Notes under the pieces: generated by a model | Databases searched by the model: none | Seen by the model: the letters and a program-made list of their open reading frames with translations, nothing else | Told to the model about the DNA's origin: nothing | Translations under genes and position numbers: made by a program | In this document: in pieces, positions 6,997 to 15,789 of the stretch | How positions within the stretch are numbered: position 1 is the stretch's first letter | How the letters are laid out: each line of letters opens with the position of its first letter | From: Acidimicrobiia bacterium | Lineage (GTDB): Bacteria; Acidobacteriota; Terriglobia; Versatilivoradales; Versatilivoraceae | Assembly (NCBI GenBank): GCA_016871215.1 | Contig: VFZK01000005.1 | Coordinates: 1-39,029, forward strand | Direction: 5' to 3' | DNA: 39,029 bases

Positions 6997-8175
6997 ATGA
7001 CAAACGCCGTCATCGCAGGAGCCTTACGCACCCCCATTGGGAAGTTTCTCGGAGCCCTGAGGTCGATGTCTGCCGTTGACCTCGGAGCTTCTGTCGTCAG
7101 AGGATTAGTCGAGAAGCACGGGTTGCCGGTCGATCAGGTCGAAGAGATCATCATGGGCAATGTCGTCTCGGCTGGCCTGGGACAGAATCCAGCTCGCCAG
7201 GCGGGTTTGCGCGGCGGTCTGACTTCAGCGGTTGCCGCCATGACCATCAACAAGGTCTGTGGATCAGGCCTGAAAGCTGTAGGGCTGGCGGCGCAGGCCA
7301 TCCAGCTCGGAGATGCTCAGCTGGTCATCGCGGGAGGCATGGAGTCGATGTCGAATGCGCCCTATCTTCTGCCGTCGGCGCGCGAGGGAATGCGCATTGG
7401 GCATGGAAAGGTCTTGGATGCCATGATTCAGGACGGCCTATGGGATGCGTTCGAAGACTTCCACATGGGCAACACCGGGGAACTCGTCGCCGAAAAGCAT
7501 CGGATCTCGCGGCTGCAGCAGGATGAGTTTGCGCTCGACAGCCATCGAAAAGCTGTCGTTGCCGCCCAAGCCGGGCGATTCCGCGACGAGTTGGCGCCCG
7601 TTTCGGTTCCTCAGAAGAAAGGGCAGGCCATTCTGGTGACAGCTGACGAATCGCCTCGCAGCGACGCCTCTTTGGAGCAGCTGAGCCGGCTTAAGCCAGT
7701 CTTCAAGAAAGACGGCACGGTGACGGCAGGCAATGCTCCCGGTACGAACGACGGTGCCGCAGCTGTCATCGTCGCCTCCGCTGCCAAGGCCCGAGAGTTG
7801 GGATTGCAACCCATGGCTACCGTTGTGGGCCAAGCCGTGAGCGGAGTGGAGCCTCGAGATGTAATGATGGCACCCGTTAGCGCCGTCGAGATGCTGCTGA
7901 AGAAAACCGGCTGGGACAGGGATGGCGTCGATCTCTACGAAATCAATGAAGCCTTCTCCGTGCAGGCGATCGCCGTCATTCAACAGTTGCGGCTGGATCC
8001 GCGGAAGGTCAACGTGAATGGTGGCTCTGTAGCCCTGGGTCATCCGATCGGGTGCAGCGGCGCCCGTATCTTGGTCACCTTGCTGCACGAGATGGCGAGG
8101 CGTGATGCTCGGAGAGGGATTGCGACTCTCTGTTTGGGTGGTGGAAACGCGGTGGCGATGGCAGTCGAACGATGA
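6997..8175 (+). CDS. Acetyl-CoA C-acetyltransferase (thiolase II)
   Basis: A 392-residue thiolase, the full usual length. It condenses two acetyl-CoA to acetoacetyl-CoA, or cleaves acetoacetyl-CoA, in the cytoplasm. The catalytic set is present: the acylated Cys88 in [11 protein letters not shown], His349 in [10 protein letters not shown] and Cys379 in [10 protein letters not shown]; the [10 protein letters not shown] motif precedes them. The start is fixed by a perfect AGGAGG. The stop overlaps a 43-codon ORF, which in turn overlaps the hydroxybutyryl-CoA dehydrogenase gene, so all three read as one operon. The pair thiolase plus dehydrogenase supports butanoate or short-chain acyl-CoA metabolism; whether it runs toward synthesis or degradation cannot be told. 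Symbols such as atoB, thlA or phaA are all possible. Confidence 0.95.
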   Translation: MTNAVIAGALRTPIGKFLGALRSMSAVDLGASVVRGLVEKHGLPVDQVEEIIMGNVVSAGLGQNPARQAGLRGGLTSAVAAMTINKVCGSGLKAVGLAAQAIQLGDAQLVIAGGMESMSNAPYLLPSAREGMRIGHGKVLDAMIQDGLWDAFEDFHMGNTGELVAEKHRISRLQQDEFALDSHRKAVVAAQAGRFRDELAPVSVPQKKGQAILVTADESPRSDASLEQLSRLKPVFKKDGTVTAGNAPGTNDGAAAVIVASAAKARELGLQPMATVVGQAVSGVEPRDVMMAPVSAVEMLLKKTGWDRDGVDLYEINEAFSVQAIAVIQQLRLDPRKVNVNGGSVALGHPIGCSGARILVTLLHEMARRDARRGIATLCLGGGNAVAMAVER

Positions 8176-8303
8176 AGTTTGTCCGAACGATCGACCGAGA
8201 GGCGGACAAAGGGCTCTCGGTCGCGCGCGAACTCGCGCTGTCGCGGGCACTGGCCGAGATGCCACAGGTGCTTGAGCCAGAAAGAAGGACTGACGAAAAA
8301 TGA
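8172..8303 (+). CDS. Small 43-residue ORF coupled on both sides
   Basis: An ORF too short for ordinary gene calling fills the gap between two enzyme genes exactly. Its ATG (8172-8174) overlaps the thiolase TGA as ATGA, and its own TGA (8301-8303) overlaps the next gene's ATG as ATGA. The peptide starts [18 protein letters not shown], continues with a run likely to be helical ([14 protein letters not shown]) and ends RRTDEK. It is charged, has no signal or membrane segment, and matches no family I know. Two possibilities fit: a real small protein, or a translational bridge that carries ribosomes from thiolase to the dehydrogenase. AGAAAGAAGG near its 3' end could also serve the next start. Coding status is inferred from the double overlap, not from homology. 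Confidence 0.55.
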   Translation: MKFVRTIDREADKGLSVARELALSRALAEMPQVLEPERRTDEK

Positions 8304-9157
8304 GTGATACACCCTTGGTCGGAGTGGTTGGCGCAGGAACCATGGGCAGCGGGATTGCACAAGTTTTCGCCCAGAAAGGCTGCCGGGTGGTCTTGTACGA
8401 CGCCGTGCCTTCGCAGCTCGCGAAGGCGCAGTCAACAATCCAGAAGAACCTCAATCGCGATGTTGAGAAACAAAGAGTCGGTGTGGCTGAAAGGGATCAG
8501 GCGCTCGCTAACATCCAGCCCGGGGACCGTCTTGACGCCCTGAAAAGCGCGGCACTGGTTGTCGAAGCCGTGAGCGAGGTCTTCGAAGTGAAGCAGCGGG
8601 TTTTCGCCGAGCTGGATCGGGTTTGCGACCGAGCCACGATCCTGGCGACCAACACCTCTTCGATTTCGGTGACGCAGCTTGCTGCAACGACCGGGCGGCC
8701 TGACCGCGTCATCGGCATGCATTTCATGAATCCAGTTCCGGTGATGAAGCTGGTAGAGATCATTCGCGGCATGGGGACCTCAGAGGAAACGTTTGCCGCG
8801 ACGCAAAGTTTCGTGGAGAAGCTGAACAAGGTCCCGGTGGCGGTGAACGACTCGCCTGGATTCGTCTCCAATCGCGTCCTGATGCCGATGATCAACGAAG
8901 CTATCTTCTGCGTTTACGAAGCTGTGGGTACGCCTGACGCCGTAGACTCGGTGATGAAGCTGGGAATGAACCATCCGATGGGACCGCTGGCTCTGGCGGA
9001 CCTGATTGGGCTTGATGTTTGCCTGAATATTATGGAAACTCTTTACGCTGGCTTCGGTGATCCGAAGTATCGTGCTTGTCCGCTTTTGAAGAAGATGGTG
9101 GCAGTAGGACGTTTGGGTCGCAAGAGCGGCGAAGGGTTTTACCGATACAGTTCCTAG
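8300..9157 (+). CDS. hbd: 3-hydroxybutyryl-CoA dehydrogenase
   Basis: A 285-residue NAD(P)-dependent dehydrogenase that interconverts acetoacetyl-CoA and 3-hydroxybutyryl-CoA. It has the dinucleotide-binding GAGTMGSG at residues 11-18, an acidic residue after the second strand (VVLYD), His141 in [16 protein letters not shown] as the catalytic base, and [10 protein letters not shown] with Asn191. The helical C-terminal domain ([15 protein letters not shown]) is complete, and the length matches the stand-alone family (hbd/paaH) rather than the multifunctional fatty-oxidation proteins. It follows thiolase and the 43-codon ORF, so the product of one enzyme is the substrate of the other. Ten bases separate it from the TPR gene downstream. 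Confidence 0.95.
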   Translation: MSDTPLVGVVGAGTMGSGIAQVFAQKGCRVVLYDAVPSQLAKAQSTIQKNLNRDVEKQRVGVAERDQALANIQPGDRLDALKSAALVVEAVSEVFEVKQRVFAELDRVCDRATILATNTSSISVTQLAATTGRPDRVIGMHFMNPVPVMKLVEIIRGMGTSEETFAATQSFVEKLNKVPVAVNDSPGFVSNRVLMPMINEAIFCVYEAVGTPDAVDSVMKLGMNHPMGPLALADLIGLDVCLNIMETLYAGFGDPKYRACPLLKKMVAVGRLGRKSGEGFYRYSS

Positions 9158-9167
9158 GGGGCCCCAG

Positions 9168-10397
9168 GTGCCGGTTATTTTTTGCCAGAAGTGCGGATCG
9201 AAGAACCAGATAGGCGACGAGATCTGCGTCAGATGCGGGACGAAGCTGATGATCCTGGCATTCTCGCATCGCCTGAACAGCGCTTTGCCTATCTTGGACG
9301 AACACTTCCTCGAGCGAATCAGTGCGCTGGAGTACAGCATCGGCCGGGTGGATGAGCGGCTGAACGAAATCTATGATCTTGTTCAACAGCTCAGCACCGA
9401 CAGTTTCTACGATCACACGATGATCGAATCGATCGCTGAGGCTCTGAAGCGGCTGCAGATTGTCGGGAAACAGGACCTCGAGCGCGATTGGCACAAGCGC
9501 GTCACGCAGCGTTTGATCGAAAGTGAGGAGCGCGAGAAGCTCGAGGCCAACAAGAAGTCTTTTCTGAATGCGTTTCGCGGGAAGGACAAGAACCAGTTCT
9601 CGAAACTGATCGAGGAGAGCAGCCAGTACTTCATCAAGAAGAACTACCGCCGTGGGCTGAAGGCTTTAGAACGGGCGCTTGCCGTGGATCCCCAGAACTG
9701 CGAAGTGGGGATGTTTCTTGGAAAGCTTTACTACGAGTTTCAAAATTTTGCCGACGCCAGCAAGTATCTGAAACGGGTGCTGGAGAACAACCCTCACCAT
9801 TTCGAAGCGAATCTATTGACCGGGTTGTTGGCAAGGCGGCGCGGCGATTTCACGGTGGCGCGCCAGTTTCTTGGTAATGCTGTCGACATCTGCCAGACAT
9901 CGCTGGCGGCTCATCTGTTCCTGGGATCGGTGCTGGTTTCGCTCGGCCAGGATGCTGAGGCCTTAGGGCATTTTTCCCGGGCACTTAACCTCAAGCCTTC
10001 TCCACAGATGTACTTGATGGTGGGTTCCATCTATTCCCGCCAGGGCCAGATTCGGCATGCCATCAAGCACATGAAGAAAGCGATTGAGCTTGATCCGGCC
10101 TGTCATGAGGCATTTTTCCATTTGGGGTTGGCGTTCCTGGAGCAGAAATGGACCAAGAAGGCCAGGGAGTGCATTCGAACAGCGGCCCATTTGAAACCCA
10201 CTGAAAGCCGATACCAGGATGCGCTGGCGCTGTTGGTCCGCGACCGCGCCCGGCGGGCTTCTGTTGCCGATCTGAAACGGGAGCCGGCACTAAACGAGGA
10301 AAGCCTGGAGTTCTTGGTCAAAGACGAACTTCGACTCAACTTCCGGCCCGACAGATCCCCGGTGCGCACTGGTGGCAAGGATGCCGAAGGGAAGTAG
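9168..10397 (+). CDS. Zinc-ribbon / TPR repeat protein
   Basis: A 409-residue cytoplasmic protein from GTG 9168, ten bases after the dehydrogenase stop. Residues 6-23 hold CQKC and CVRC, a zinc-ribbon pair. A helical linker follows with a heptad-like stretch (ISALEYSIGRVDERLNEI, LVQQLS). From about residue 145 to 350 there are about six TPR units, for example RGLKALERALAVDPQNCEVG, ASKYLKRVLENNPHHFEA and HAIKHMKKAIELDPACHEA. The C-terminal 50 residues are charged. TPR proteins act as protein-binding scaffolds; the partner is unknown. Its place at the end of a thiolase/dehydrogenase operon may be incidental or may hint at organisation of that pathway. Confidence 0.88.
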   Translation: MPVIFCQKCGSKNQIGDEICVRCGTKLMILAFSHRLNSALPILDEHFLERISALEYSIGRVDERLNEIYDLVQQLSTDSFYDHTMIESIAEALKRLQIVGKQDLERDWHKRVTQRLIESEEREKLEANKKSFLNAFRGKDKNQFSKLIEESSQYFIKKNYRRGLKALERALAVDPQNCEVGMFLGKLYYEFQNFADASKYLKRVLENNPHHFEANLLTGLLARRRGDFTVARQFLGNAVDICQTSLAAHLFLGSVLVSLGQDAEALGHFSRALNLKPSPQMYLMVGSIYSRQGQIRHAIKHMKKAIELDPACHEAFFHLGLAFLEQKWTKKARECIRTAAHLKPTESRYQDALALLVRDRARRASVADLKREPALNEESLEFLVKDELRLNFRPDRSPVRTGGKDAEGK

Positions 10398-10431
10398 GGA
10401 TCTTTGGCTGCCGGATCGCAGTGGCGATCTT

Positions 10432-10463
10432 GCCAGAAGTTAGGGCAGGCTTGGCCTTCTGGC
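10432..10463 (+). terminator. Hairpin between the TPR gene and recA
   Basis: GCCAGAAG (10432-10439) and CTTCTGGC (10456-10463) form a perfect 8-bp stem with a 16-base loop, 35 bp after the TPR stop. The following bases are pyrimidine-rich (GCCTCTCTTCC) but lack a true T-run, so it is a weak terminator or an attenuator ahead of recA. Confidence 0.4.
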
Positions 10464-10515
10464 GCCTCTCTTCCAAAAACTCTTTTCCAATCTGAACACC
10501 CAAGGGGGTTGTGGC

Positions 10516-11589
10516 ATGGCTGACGACAAAGCAGATCGCGGCAGAGCGATCGATCTGGCTCTATCGCAAATCGAGAAGCAGTTCGGCAAGGGCTCAATCA
10601 TGCGGCTGGGAAGCCGAGACGCCGTATCGAACGGCGGCATCATTTCCACTGGTTCGCTTTCGTTGGATGCGGCTCTCGGCGTCGGCGGCATGCCTCGCGG
10701 TCGCGTGGTGGAGATTTTTGGCCCGGAGTCGAGCGGCAAGACGACACTGGCGCTGCACGTTATTGCCGAAGCGCAGAAAACCGGCGGCATGGCTGCTTTC
10801 ATCGATGCGGAGCATGCGCTGGACGCCGCGTATGCGCGCAAACTGGGAGTCGATGTCGACAATCTGCTCGTATCGCAACCGGATAGCGGCGAACAGGCGC
10901 TGGAAATTGCGGAGATGCTGGTGCGCAGCGGTGCGCTCGACGTCTGCGTGGTCGACTCGGTGGCTGCGCTGGTTCCCAAAGCGGAGCTCGAAGGCGAAAT
11001 GGGCGATTCGCACATGGGCTTGCAGGCACGGTTGATGTCGCAAGCGCTGCGGAAGCTAACCGGCATTGTCTCGAAGTCCAAAACCTGCCTCGTGTTCATC
11101 AACCAGATCCGAGAGAAAATCGGTGTGATGTTTGGCAATCCTGAGACGACGACGGGCGGCCGCGCGCTGAAGTTCTACGCAAGCGTCCGAGCCGATGTGC
11201 GCCGCGTTGCCTCGATCAAGGACGGCGACGAGGTGACGGGGAGCCGCACCAAGGTCAAGGTCGTCAAGAACAAAGTAGCTCCTCCGTTCCGCGAGGCTGA
11301 GTTCGACATCATGTACGGCGTGGGCATCTCCAAAGAAGGCGACTTGATCGATCTCGGCACGGAGCGCGGCATTATTGAGAAGAGCGGCGCCTGGTTCTCC
11401 TACAAGGGTGAGCGGATGGGGCAGGGACGCGAGAACGTGAAGCAGTTCCTCAAAGACAATACCGACATCCGGCAGCAGATCGAGGTCGAACTGCGACGGG
11501 CCTTGAACATCCCGCTGCCTGGGATGCCGGATACGGCTTCTGCCGATGCGCCGGAAACGAGCGCCAAGACGCGATCGACCAAGGCGTGA
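10516..11589 (+). CDS. recA: Recombinase RecA
   Basis: A 357-residue RecA, the ATP-dependent strand-exchange protein of homologous recombination that also triggers LexA cleavage in the SOS response. It has an N-terminal helix ([18 protein letters not shown]), Walker [10 protein letters not shown] at about residues 69-77, Walker [12 protein letters not shown], loop 1 near [22 protein letters not shown] written here only in outline, loop 2 around [18 protein letters not shown], and [20 protein letters not shown]. The length is typical and there is no intein. The start has AAGGGGG a few bases upstream. I see no clear LexA box in the 118-bp gap before it. recX does not follow; a YfhO-family gene does. 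Confidence 0.98.
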   Translation: MADDKADRGRAIDLALSQIEKQFGKGSIMRLGSRDAVSNGGIISTGSLSLDAALGVGGMPRGRVVEIFGPESSGKTTLALHVIAEAQKTGGMAAFIDAEHALDAAYARKLGVDVDNLLVSQPDSGEQALEIAEMLVRSGALDVCVVDSVAALVPKAELEGEMGDSHMGLQARLMSQALRKLTGIVSKSKTCLVFINQIREKIGVMFGNPETTTGGRALKFYASVRADVRRVASIKDGDEVTGSRTKVKVVKNKVAPPFREAEFDIMYGVGISKEGDLIDLGTERGIIEKSGAWFSYKGERMGQGRENVKQFLKDNTDIRQQIEVELRRALNIPLPGMPDTASADAPETSAKTRSTKA

Positions 11590-11676
11590 GAGCCGATGGC
11601 CCGGAGCGCGGCTTGAAGCGCACACTTGCTCGCTAAGTCGTTGAAGTGTTTGACCAATCTAATGTTCTGCGATTGA

Positions 11677-14193
11677 ATGGTCGAAGCGTTCAGCAGCATG
11701 ACAGACGAGCGCCTGGGCACGGCTGCTGCTGACGCTGTGTCCCCAGAATCGACCTTCCATCCTCGCCCTGCCAGTGCCCCGTGTCTATTTCGAAGCGACT
11801 GGCACTGGGCTTTGTTGCTGGTACTGCTGAACCTGCTTCTTTTCTCGGACGCCCTCTTCACTGACAAGACGTTTTTCTTCAGGGACGTTTCCTTCTTTCA
11901 CTATCCGTTGAAGCGCCTCGTGACGGAAGCCTATGCGGCTGGCGAATGGCCGCTCTGGAATCCGTACATTCAGTTGGGACAACCCTTGCTGGCGAATCCC
12001 AACACGATGGCACTTTACCCTACACAGATTCTGTTTCAGCTCTTGCCATTCGACCTCGCATTCGAACTGCACTTCGTGTTGCATTGCATGCTGGCTGGCG
12101 TGGCCACGTTTTATCTGGCGCGCGCACTGGAGTTCGACAGATTTTCTGCTTTCATTGCGGCAGCGATCTACAACTTCAGCGGCGTGACGCTCTCGTTCGT
12201 CAACCTCTTTAACATCCTGCCCGTCGTCGCTTTCCTGCCGGCTTTGGCACTCTCCTTCATCAGAATTCTACAAAGGCTCACGATACCTAGGCTGCTTGCC
12301 GCCAGCTTCGCGGTGGGTGGCTTTGGGTTATTACTGGAGCCGCTGTCTTCGTTGGCGATTGCGGTCTTCCTGGTCTTGTTCGTCACGGCGTATGTTCGGT
12401 TTTCAGGAAACTGCGTCACGAAAATTGGGCCGGCCAGCGCGTGGGTGGGATTGGCCATAGCCTCGGGCTTGCTCTTGGCTGCGATCCAGATTCTCCCGAC
12501 ACTCGAGCTGATTCGGCACTCTGGGCGCCGTGGAGGCTTGGACTTCCAAATCATCTCAGGATGGTCGCTGCATCCGGTCAATCTGCTGCAGGTAGTTTTC
12601 CCCAGGATATTTGGCGACTATTTCCGACTAACGCAAAACGGCTCCTGGGCAGGCGTTTTCTTCGAAAGGCGCGAGCCCTATCTGCTGTCGTGCTACTTCG
12701 GAGTCCTTTCTTCGTTTCTGGCGCTGGCGGGATTCCTGCTTTCGCAGCGACGGTGGATGTCGCGAACGCTGGCGGCGGTTGCTCTGGTGGGTTTGGTGCT
12801 CGCTTCGGGAAAAAACGGGCCGATCTACCGCTTGTTGTTCGAGTACTGCCCGGCGTTTCGGTTCGGCCGCTATCCGGTGAAGTTTCTCTTGATCTGCAAT
12901 TTCTCGCTGTCGCTCCTTGCAGGGTACGGGATTCAGCGGGTCGTTGCCTTGAGGGCAAACGGAGAATGGCGGCGATGCTGGTCGCGCCCATGGATGGTGG
13001 CGGGGATAATTCTTCTGGGCACCAGCCTTCTGGGTTCCTGGCTTGTCGAGGAACGGCTAGGCCCGCTGCGTGCGAGCTCTGATCCAGTTTTGCAACTCGA
13101 TGTGCAAGGAAACGTGCTACGAGTTCCGATCGAGCTCATGACCTCTTCGCTCCAGAGCCTCCGGTTGCAGCTGGGAGCCTTAATCGTCTTCCTAGCGCTG
13201 TCTTGGATAAATGCCGTACGAACCGCCGTCGTGCAAGCCAGCGTCGCGCTGCTACTCCTATTCGATTTCGGGATTCACAACTTCTGGATTAATCCGCTGA
13301 TCCAACCGGAGCTCTACGAAACTGCTCCGGCCGCAGCCTATCTGGAAAGTAGAGAAAAAGAGACAGGTCCTTTTCGCATCTATCGGCTCGAAAGCGAAGG
13401 CGCGCAAGACGAGGCTCTGACGCTGGGGAAGACGAACTCGATTGCGTGGAGTTTCTTTCACCGAAAGTTGACGTTGGCCCAATTCCTTGCTGCCAAGGAC
13501 CATGTCTCTTACGCGGTCTTTCAGCCTGTCGATCGGCTCGAGACGTTGCCCAGTCAGCGCATCCATTCGGAGCTGATGGCGACCCAGACGACCGAAGAGA
13601 AGCTGCAGTTCCTGGCAGGCCTGAACGTGGCGTACGTCCTGGCGCTGCAAGACATCCAGAGCCCGCTGTTGACGCTGGAGTCCACGTTCCCAGTCAACAG
13701 TCCTCAACCGCTTCGACTCTATCGCTTGCAGAGCACTCTTCCGCGCGTGTTCCTGGCCGAGGCTCTGGACGCGGGCGATGGCAAGCAGAGCTTTCGCGAT
13801 CAACTCTCGGTTCGCGGCGAAGTGGCGGCGCCTTCGCAGGGGCCATCGGACTGGGCCCGGATTGTGAGCTACCAGCCGAACCAGGTCGAGATCGAAACTG
13901 AGACCGCAGAGAATCGCCTTCTGGTCCTGCTCGACAGCTACTATCCAGGTTGGAAGGCGGCTGTTGATGCGGTTTCGACACCGGTGATCGCTGCTAATTT
14001 CGTCTACCGCGGCGTCAGACTCCAGCCAGGGCGGCACCACGTGACGTTTCGATATGAGCCCAGATCCTTTGTTTACGGCGCCGCAATCAGCGTCTGCACG
14101 GCTTCGATTTGGGGCCTTGTCTGGGGTGCCAGCCTGATGCGCAGATCCAAAGCGCTGAGTTCGAACCACACCCATGAGAAACGCGCCGAGTAG
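11677..14193 (+). CDS. YfhO-family polytopic membrane protein (GT-C type), copy 1
   Basis: An 838-residue membrane protein with about a dozen hydrophobic segments up to residue 540 and a soluble C-terminal part. YfhO proteins are GT-C glycosyltransferases that use polyprenyl-phosphate sugars outside the cytoplasmic membrane; in Firmicutes they glycosylate teichoic acids. Hallmarks are the acidic first loop FFRDVSFFHYPLK, EWPLWNPYIQLGQPLLANPN, IYNFSGVTLS and the C-terminal SYYPGWKAAVD and GRHHVTFRYEP. ATG 11677 is used; ATG 11698 is an alternative, and neither has a strong RBS. It overlaps the GT39 gene by 20 bp. It is clearly paralogous to the gene at 15790. Substrate unknown. Confidence 0.88.
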   Translation: MVEAFSSMTDERLGTAAADAVSPESTFHPRPASAPCLFRSDWHWALLLVLLNLLLFSDALFTDKTFFFRDVSFFHYPLKRLVTEAYAAGEWPLWNPYIQLGQPLLANPNTMALYPTQILFQLLPFDLAFELHFVLHCMLAGVATFYLARALEFDRFSAFIAAAIYNFSGVTLSFVNLFNILPVVAFLPALALSFIRILQRLTIPRLLAASFAVGGFGLLLEPLSSLAIAVFLVLFVTAYVRFSGNCVTKIGPASAWVGLAIASGLLLAAIQILPTLELIRHSGRRGGLDFQIISGWSLHPVNLLQVVFPRIFGDYFRLTQNGSWAGVFFERREPYLLSCYFGVLSSFLALAGFLLSQRRWMSRTLAAVALVGLVLASGKNGPIYRLLFEYCPAFRFGRYPVKFLLICNFSLSLLAGYGIQRVVALRANGEWRRCWSRPWMVAGIILLGTSLLGSWLVEERLGPLRASSDPVLQLDVQGNVLRVPIELMTSSLQSLRLQLGALIVFLALSWINAVRTAVVQASVALLLLFDFGIHNFWINPLIQPELYETAPAAAYLESREKETGPFRIYRLESEGAQDEALTLGKTNSIAWSFFHRKLTLAQFLAAKDHVSYAVFQPVDRLETLPSQRIHSELMATQTTEEKLQFLAGLNVAYVLALQDIQSPLLTLESTFPVNSPQPLRLYRLQSTLPRVFLAEALDAGDGKQSFRDQLSVRGEVAAPSQGPSDWARIVSYQPNQVEIETETAENRLLVLLDSYYPGWKAAVDAVSTPVIAANFVYRGVRLQPGRHHVTFRYEPRSFVYGAAISVCTASIWGLVWGASLMRRSKALSSNHTHEKRAE

Positions 14194-15784
14194 CTGCCGT
14201 CGCCTCGGACGATTTGTGGCGATATTTCTGTTCTCGGCGGTTCTCGTGTTGCCGGCGGTATTCATGACTCAAAAGTCGGCAACATTCGATGAGGTCACGC
14301 ATCTTCCCGCGGGCTACGCCTACTTGAAAGAGCGGACGATCCGCTACAATCCGCAGCACCCACCTCTGATCAAAGAAATTTGCGCACTGCCTCTGTTCTT
14401 CCTGAACCTGCGTTACCCTGAAAAGCCTTCGGACAACGAGTGGATCTTTGGCCGTGAGTTCTTGTTCGGCCAGAACGCCCGAAGGATTCTTTTCTGGGGA
14501 AGAACTCCTGTCGTTGCGCTGTCGGCCGTTACGGCCCTACTCGTCGCAATCTGGGCGGCCAGGCTGTGGGGCCAAACTGCGGGTTTGCTAACCCTCTTTC
14601 TTTATGTTTTCGACCCGACAATCACGGCCCATTCCCAGCTGGTGACGACCGATGTCGGCGTTGCTTGTTTTTCGGTGCTGTATCTGTGGTCGTTAAGGGC
14701 TTATCTGGCTCACCCAAATCGGTGGCGTTTGCTCTGTTCCGGACTGACGCTAGGCATGGCACTTGGGAGCAAATTCTCTGCCGTGATTCTGATCCCAGTG
14801 ACGTTGTTGTTGTTCGCCCTCGCTGCCCGCGCGAGCGCCGCCAACGGAGAGGGCGCCAAGAAGAGCCACTTGGCCAGAGTCGGGTTTCACTTTCGGGTTT
14901 TCAGCGGGCATCTTCTGGCATTCGGACTGATGATGGGGATCGCGGCCCTTTTCGTTTGGGCGATCTACTTTTTCCCTAACGACCCCCTCTTCTACTGGAA
15001 AGGCATTCAGGCAGTCAATCGCGACCGAGGCGCCACGGCCCATTTCTACCTCATGGGTACGTTGAAGCCTGGTGGATGGAAGTCGTATCTGCTGATTGCG
15101 TGGCTGGTCAAGACCCCGATTCCGTCAATATTACTCTTGCTTCTCTCAATCGGTGCGTGGTTCCGGCGGAAGCGCGCCGCGTTGTTGGATGAAGCATTCA
15201 TTGTCGTGCCGGCTGCGAGTTACTTTCTCTTCTATTCGCTGCTTGCGGACAACATCGGTGTTCGCTACCTGATTCCTTGCCTTCCTTTCTTGTTCATCTT
15301 CGTCGGAAGGGTGACGGCAGATCTGGCTCGGGCTGGCCGGCTTCAGAAGCTTTTGGCCGGGGTGGTGCTCTGTTGGTATGTGTCCGAATACGCAGCAATT
15401 GCACCCGATCACCTGTCTTACTTCAACCAGGCAGCCGGCGGACCCGAGAAGGGGTTGGAATGGCTCAGCGATTCGAACGTGGATTGGGGCCAAGGACTCA
15501 TTCAGCTGCAGCGGTTCGTGCAGAAGCATGGCATCCGCGATTACGCCTACTTCTACTTTGGAACGGCCGATCCTGAATACTACGGCATCAAAGGCCGCCG
15601 TATCGAGGGTTTCGATTTCGTCGTTCGACCCACGAAGGGAATTGTCATCATGAGTGCTCACATCATCCCGCGGGCTCGGAACGTCTTGGACCGCGCCTTC
15701 GGCGACGGTCCTCTCAATTGGCTGCGCCGCCAAGCCCCGGTGCAGATTGTGGGCCACTCATTCTACGTGTACGAGATTCGCTGA
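14174..15784 (+). CDS. GT39-like polyprenyl-phosphate-dependent glycosyltransferase (ArnT/PMT superfamily)
   Basis: A 536-residue GT-C membrane enzyme. After the first transmembrane helix the first periplasmic loop carries FDEVTHLPAGYAYL with the catalytic-type Asp39-Glu40, then NPQHPPLIKEI, a standard second motif of this superfamily. Roughly ten further hydrophobic segments follow, and near the C terminus WLSDSNVDWGQGL and YFGTADPEYYGIKG, typical of the family annotated as phospholipid-carrier-dependent glycosyltransferase. It probably transfers a sugar from an undecaprenyl-phosphate donor to a lipid or protein on the outer face of the inner membrane. Its ATG lies inside the preceding yfhO-like gene and its stop is 5 bp before the next one, so the three form a tight operon. 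Confidence 0.88.
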   Translation: MRNAPSSCRRLGRFVAIFLFSAVLVLPAVFMTQKSATFDEVTHLPAGYAYLKERTIRYNPQHPPLIKEICALPLFFLNLRYPEKPSDNEWIFGREFLFGQNARRILFWGRTPVVALSAVTALLVAIWAARLWGQTAGLLTLFLYVFDPTITAHSQLVTTDVGVACFSVLYLWSLRAYLAHPNRWRLLCSGLTLGMALGSKFSAVILIPVTLLLFALAARASAANGEGAKKSHLARVGFHFRVFSGHLLAFGLMMGIAALFVWAIYFFPNDPLFYWKGIQAVNRDRGATAHFYLMGTLKPGGWKSYLLIAWLVKTPIPSILLLLLSIGAWFRRKRAALLDEAFIVVPAASYFLFYSLLADNIGVRYLIPCLPFLFIFVGRVTADLARAGRLQKLLAGVVLCWYVSEYAAIAPDHLSYFNQAAGGPEKGLEWLSDSNVDWGQGLIQLQRFVQKHGIRDYAYFYFGTADPEYYGIKGRRIEGFDFVVRPTKGIVIMSAHIIPRARNVLDRAFGDGPLNWLRRQAPVQIVGHSFYVYEIR

Positions 15785-15789
15785 GCGCC

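Noticed and set aside
10398-10515. LexA-type SOS box upstream of recA
   Set aside because: No GAAC-N4-GTTC or CTG-N10-CAG-like operator that I can defend is present; regulators in this group may use other motifs.
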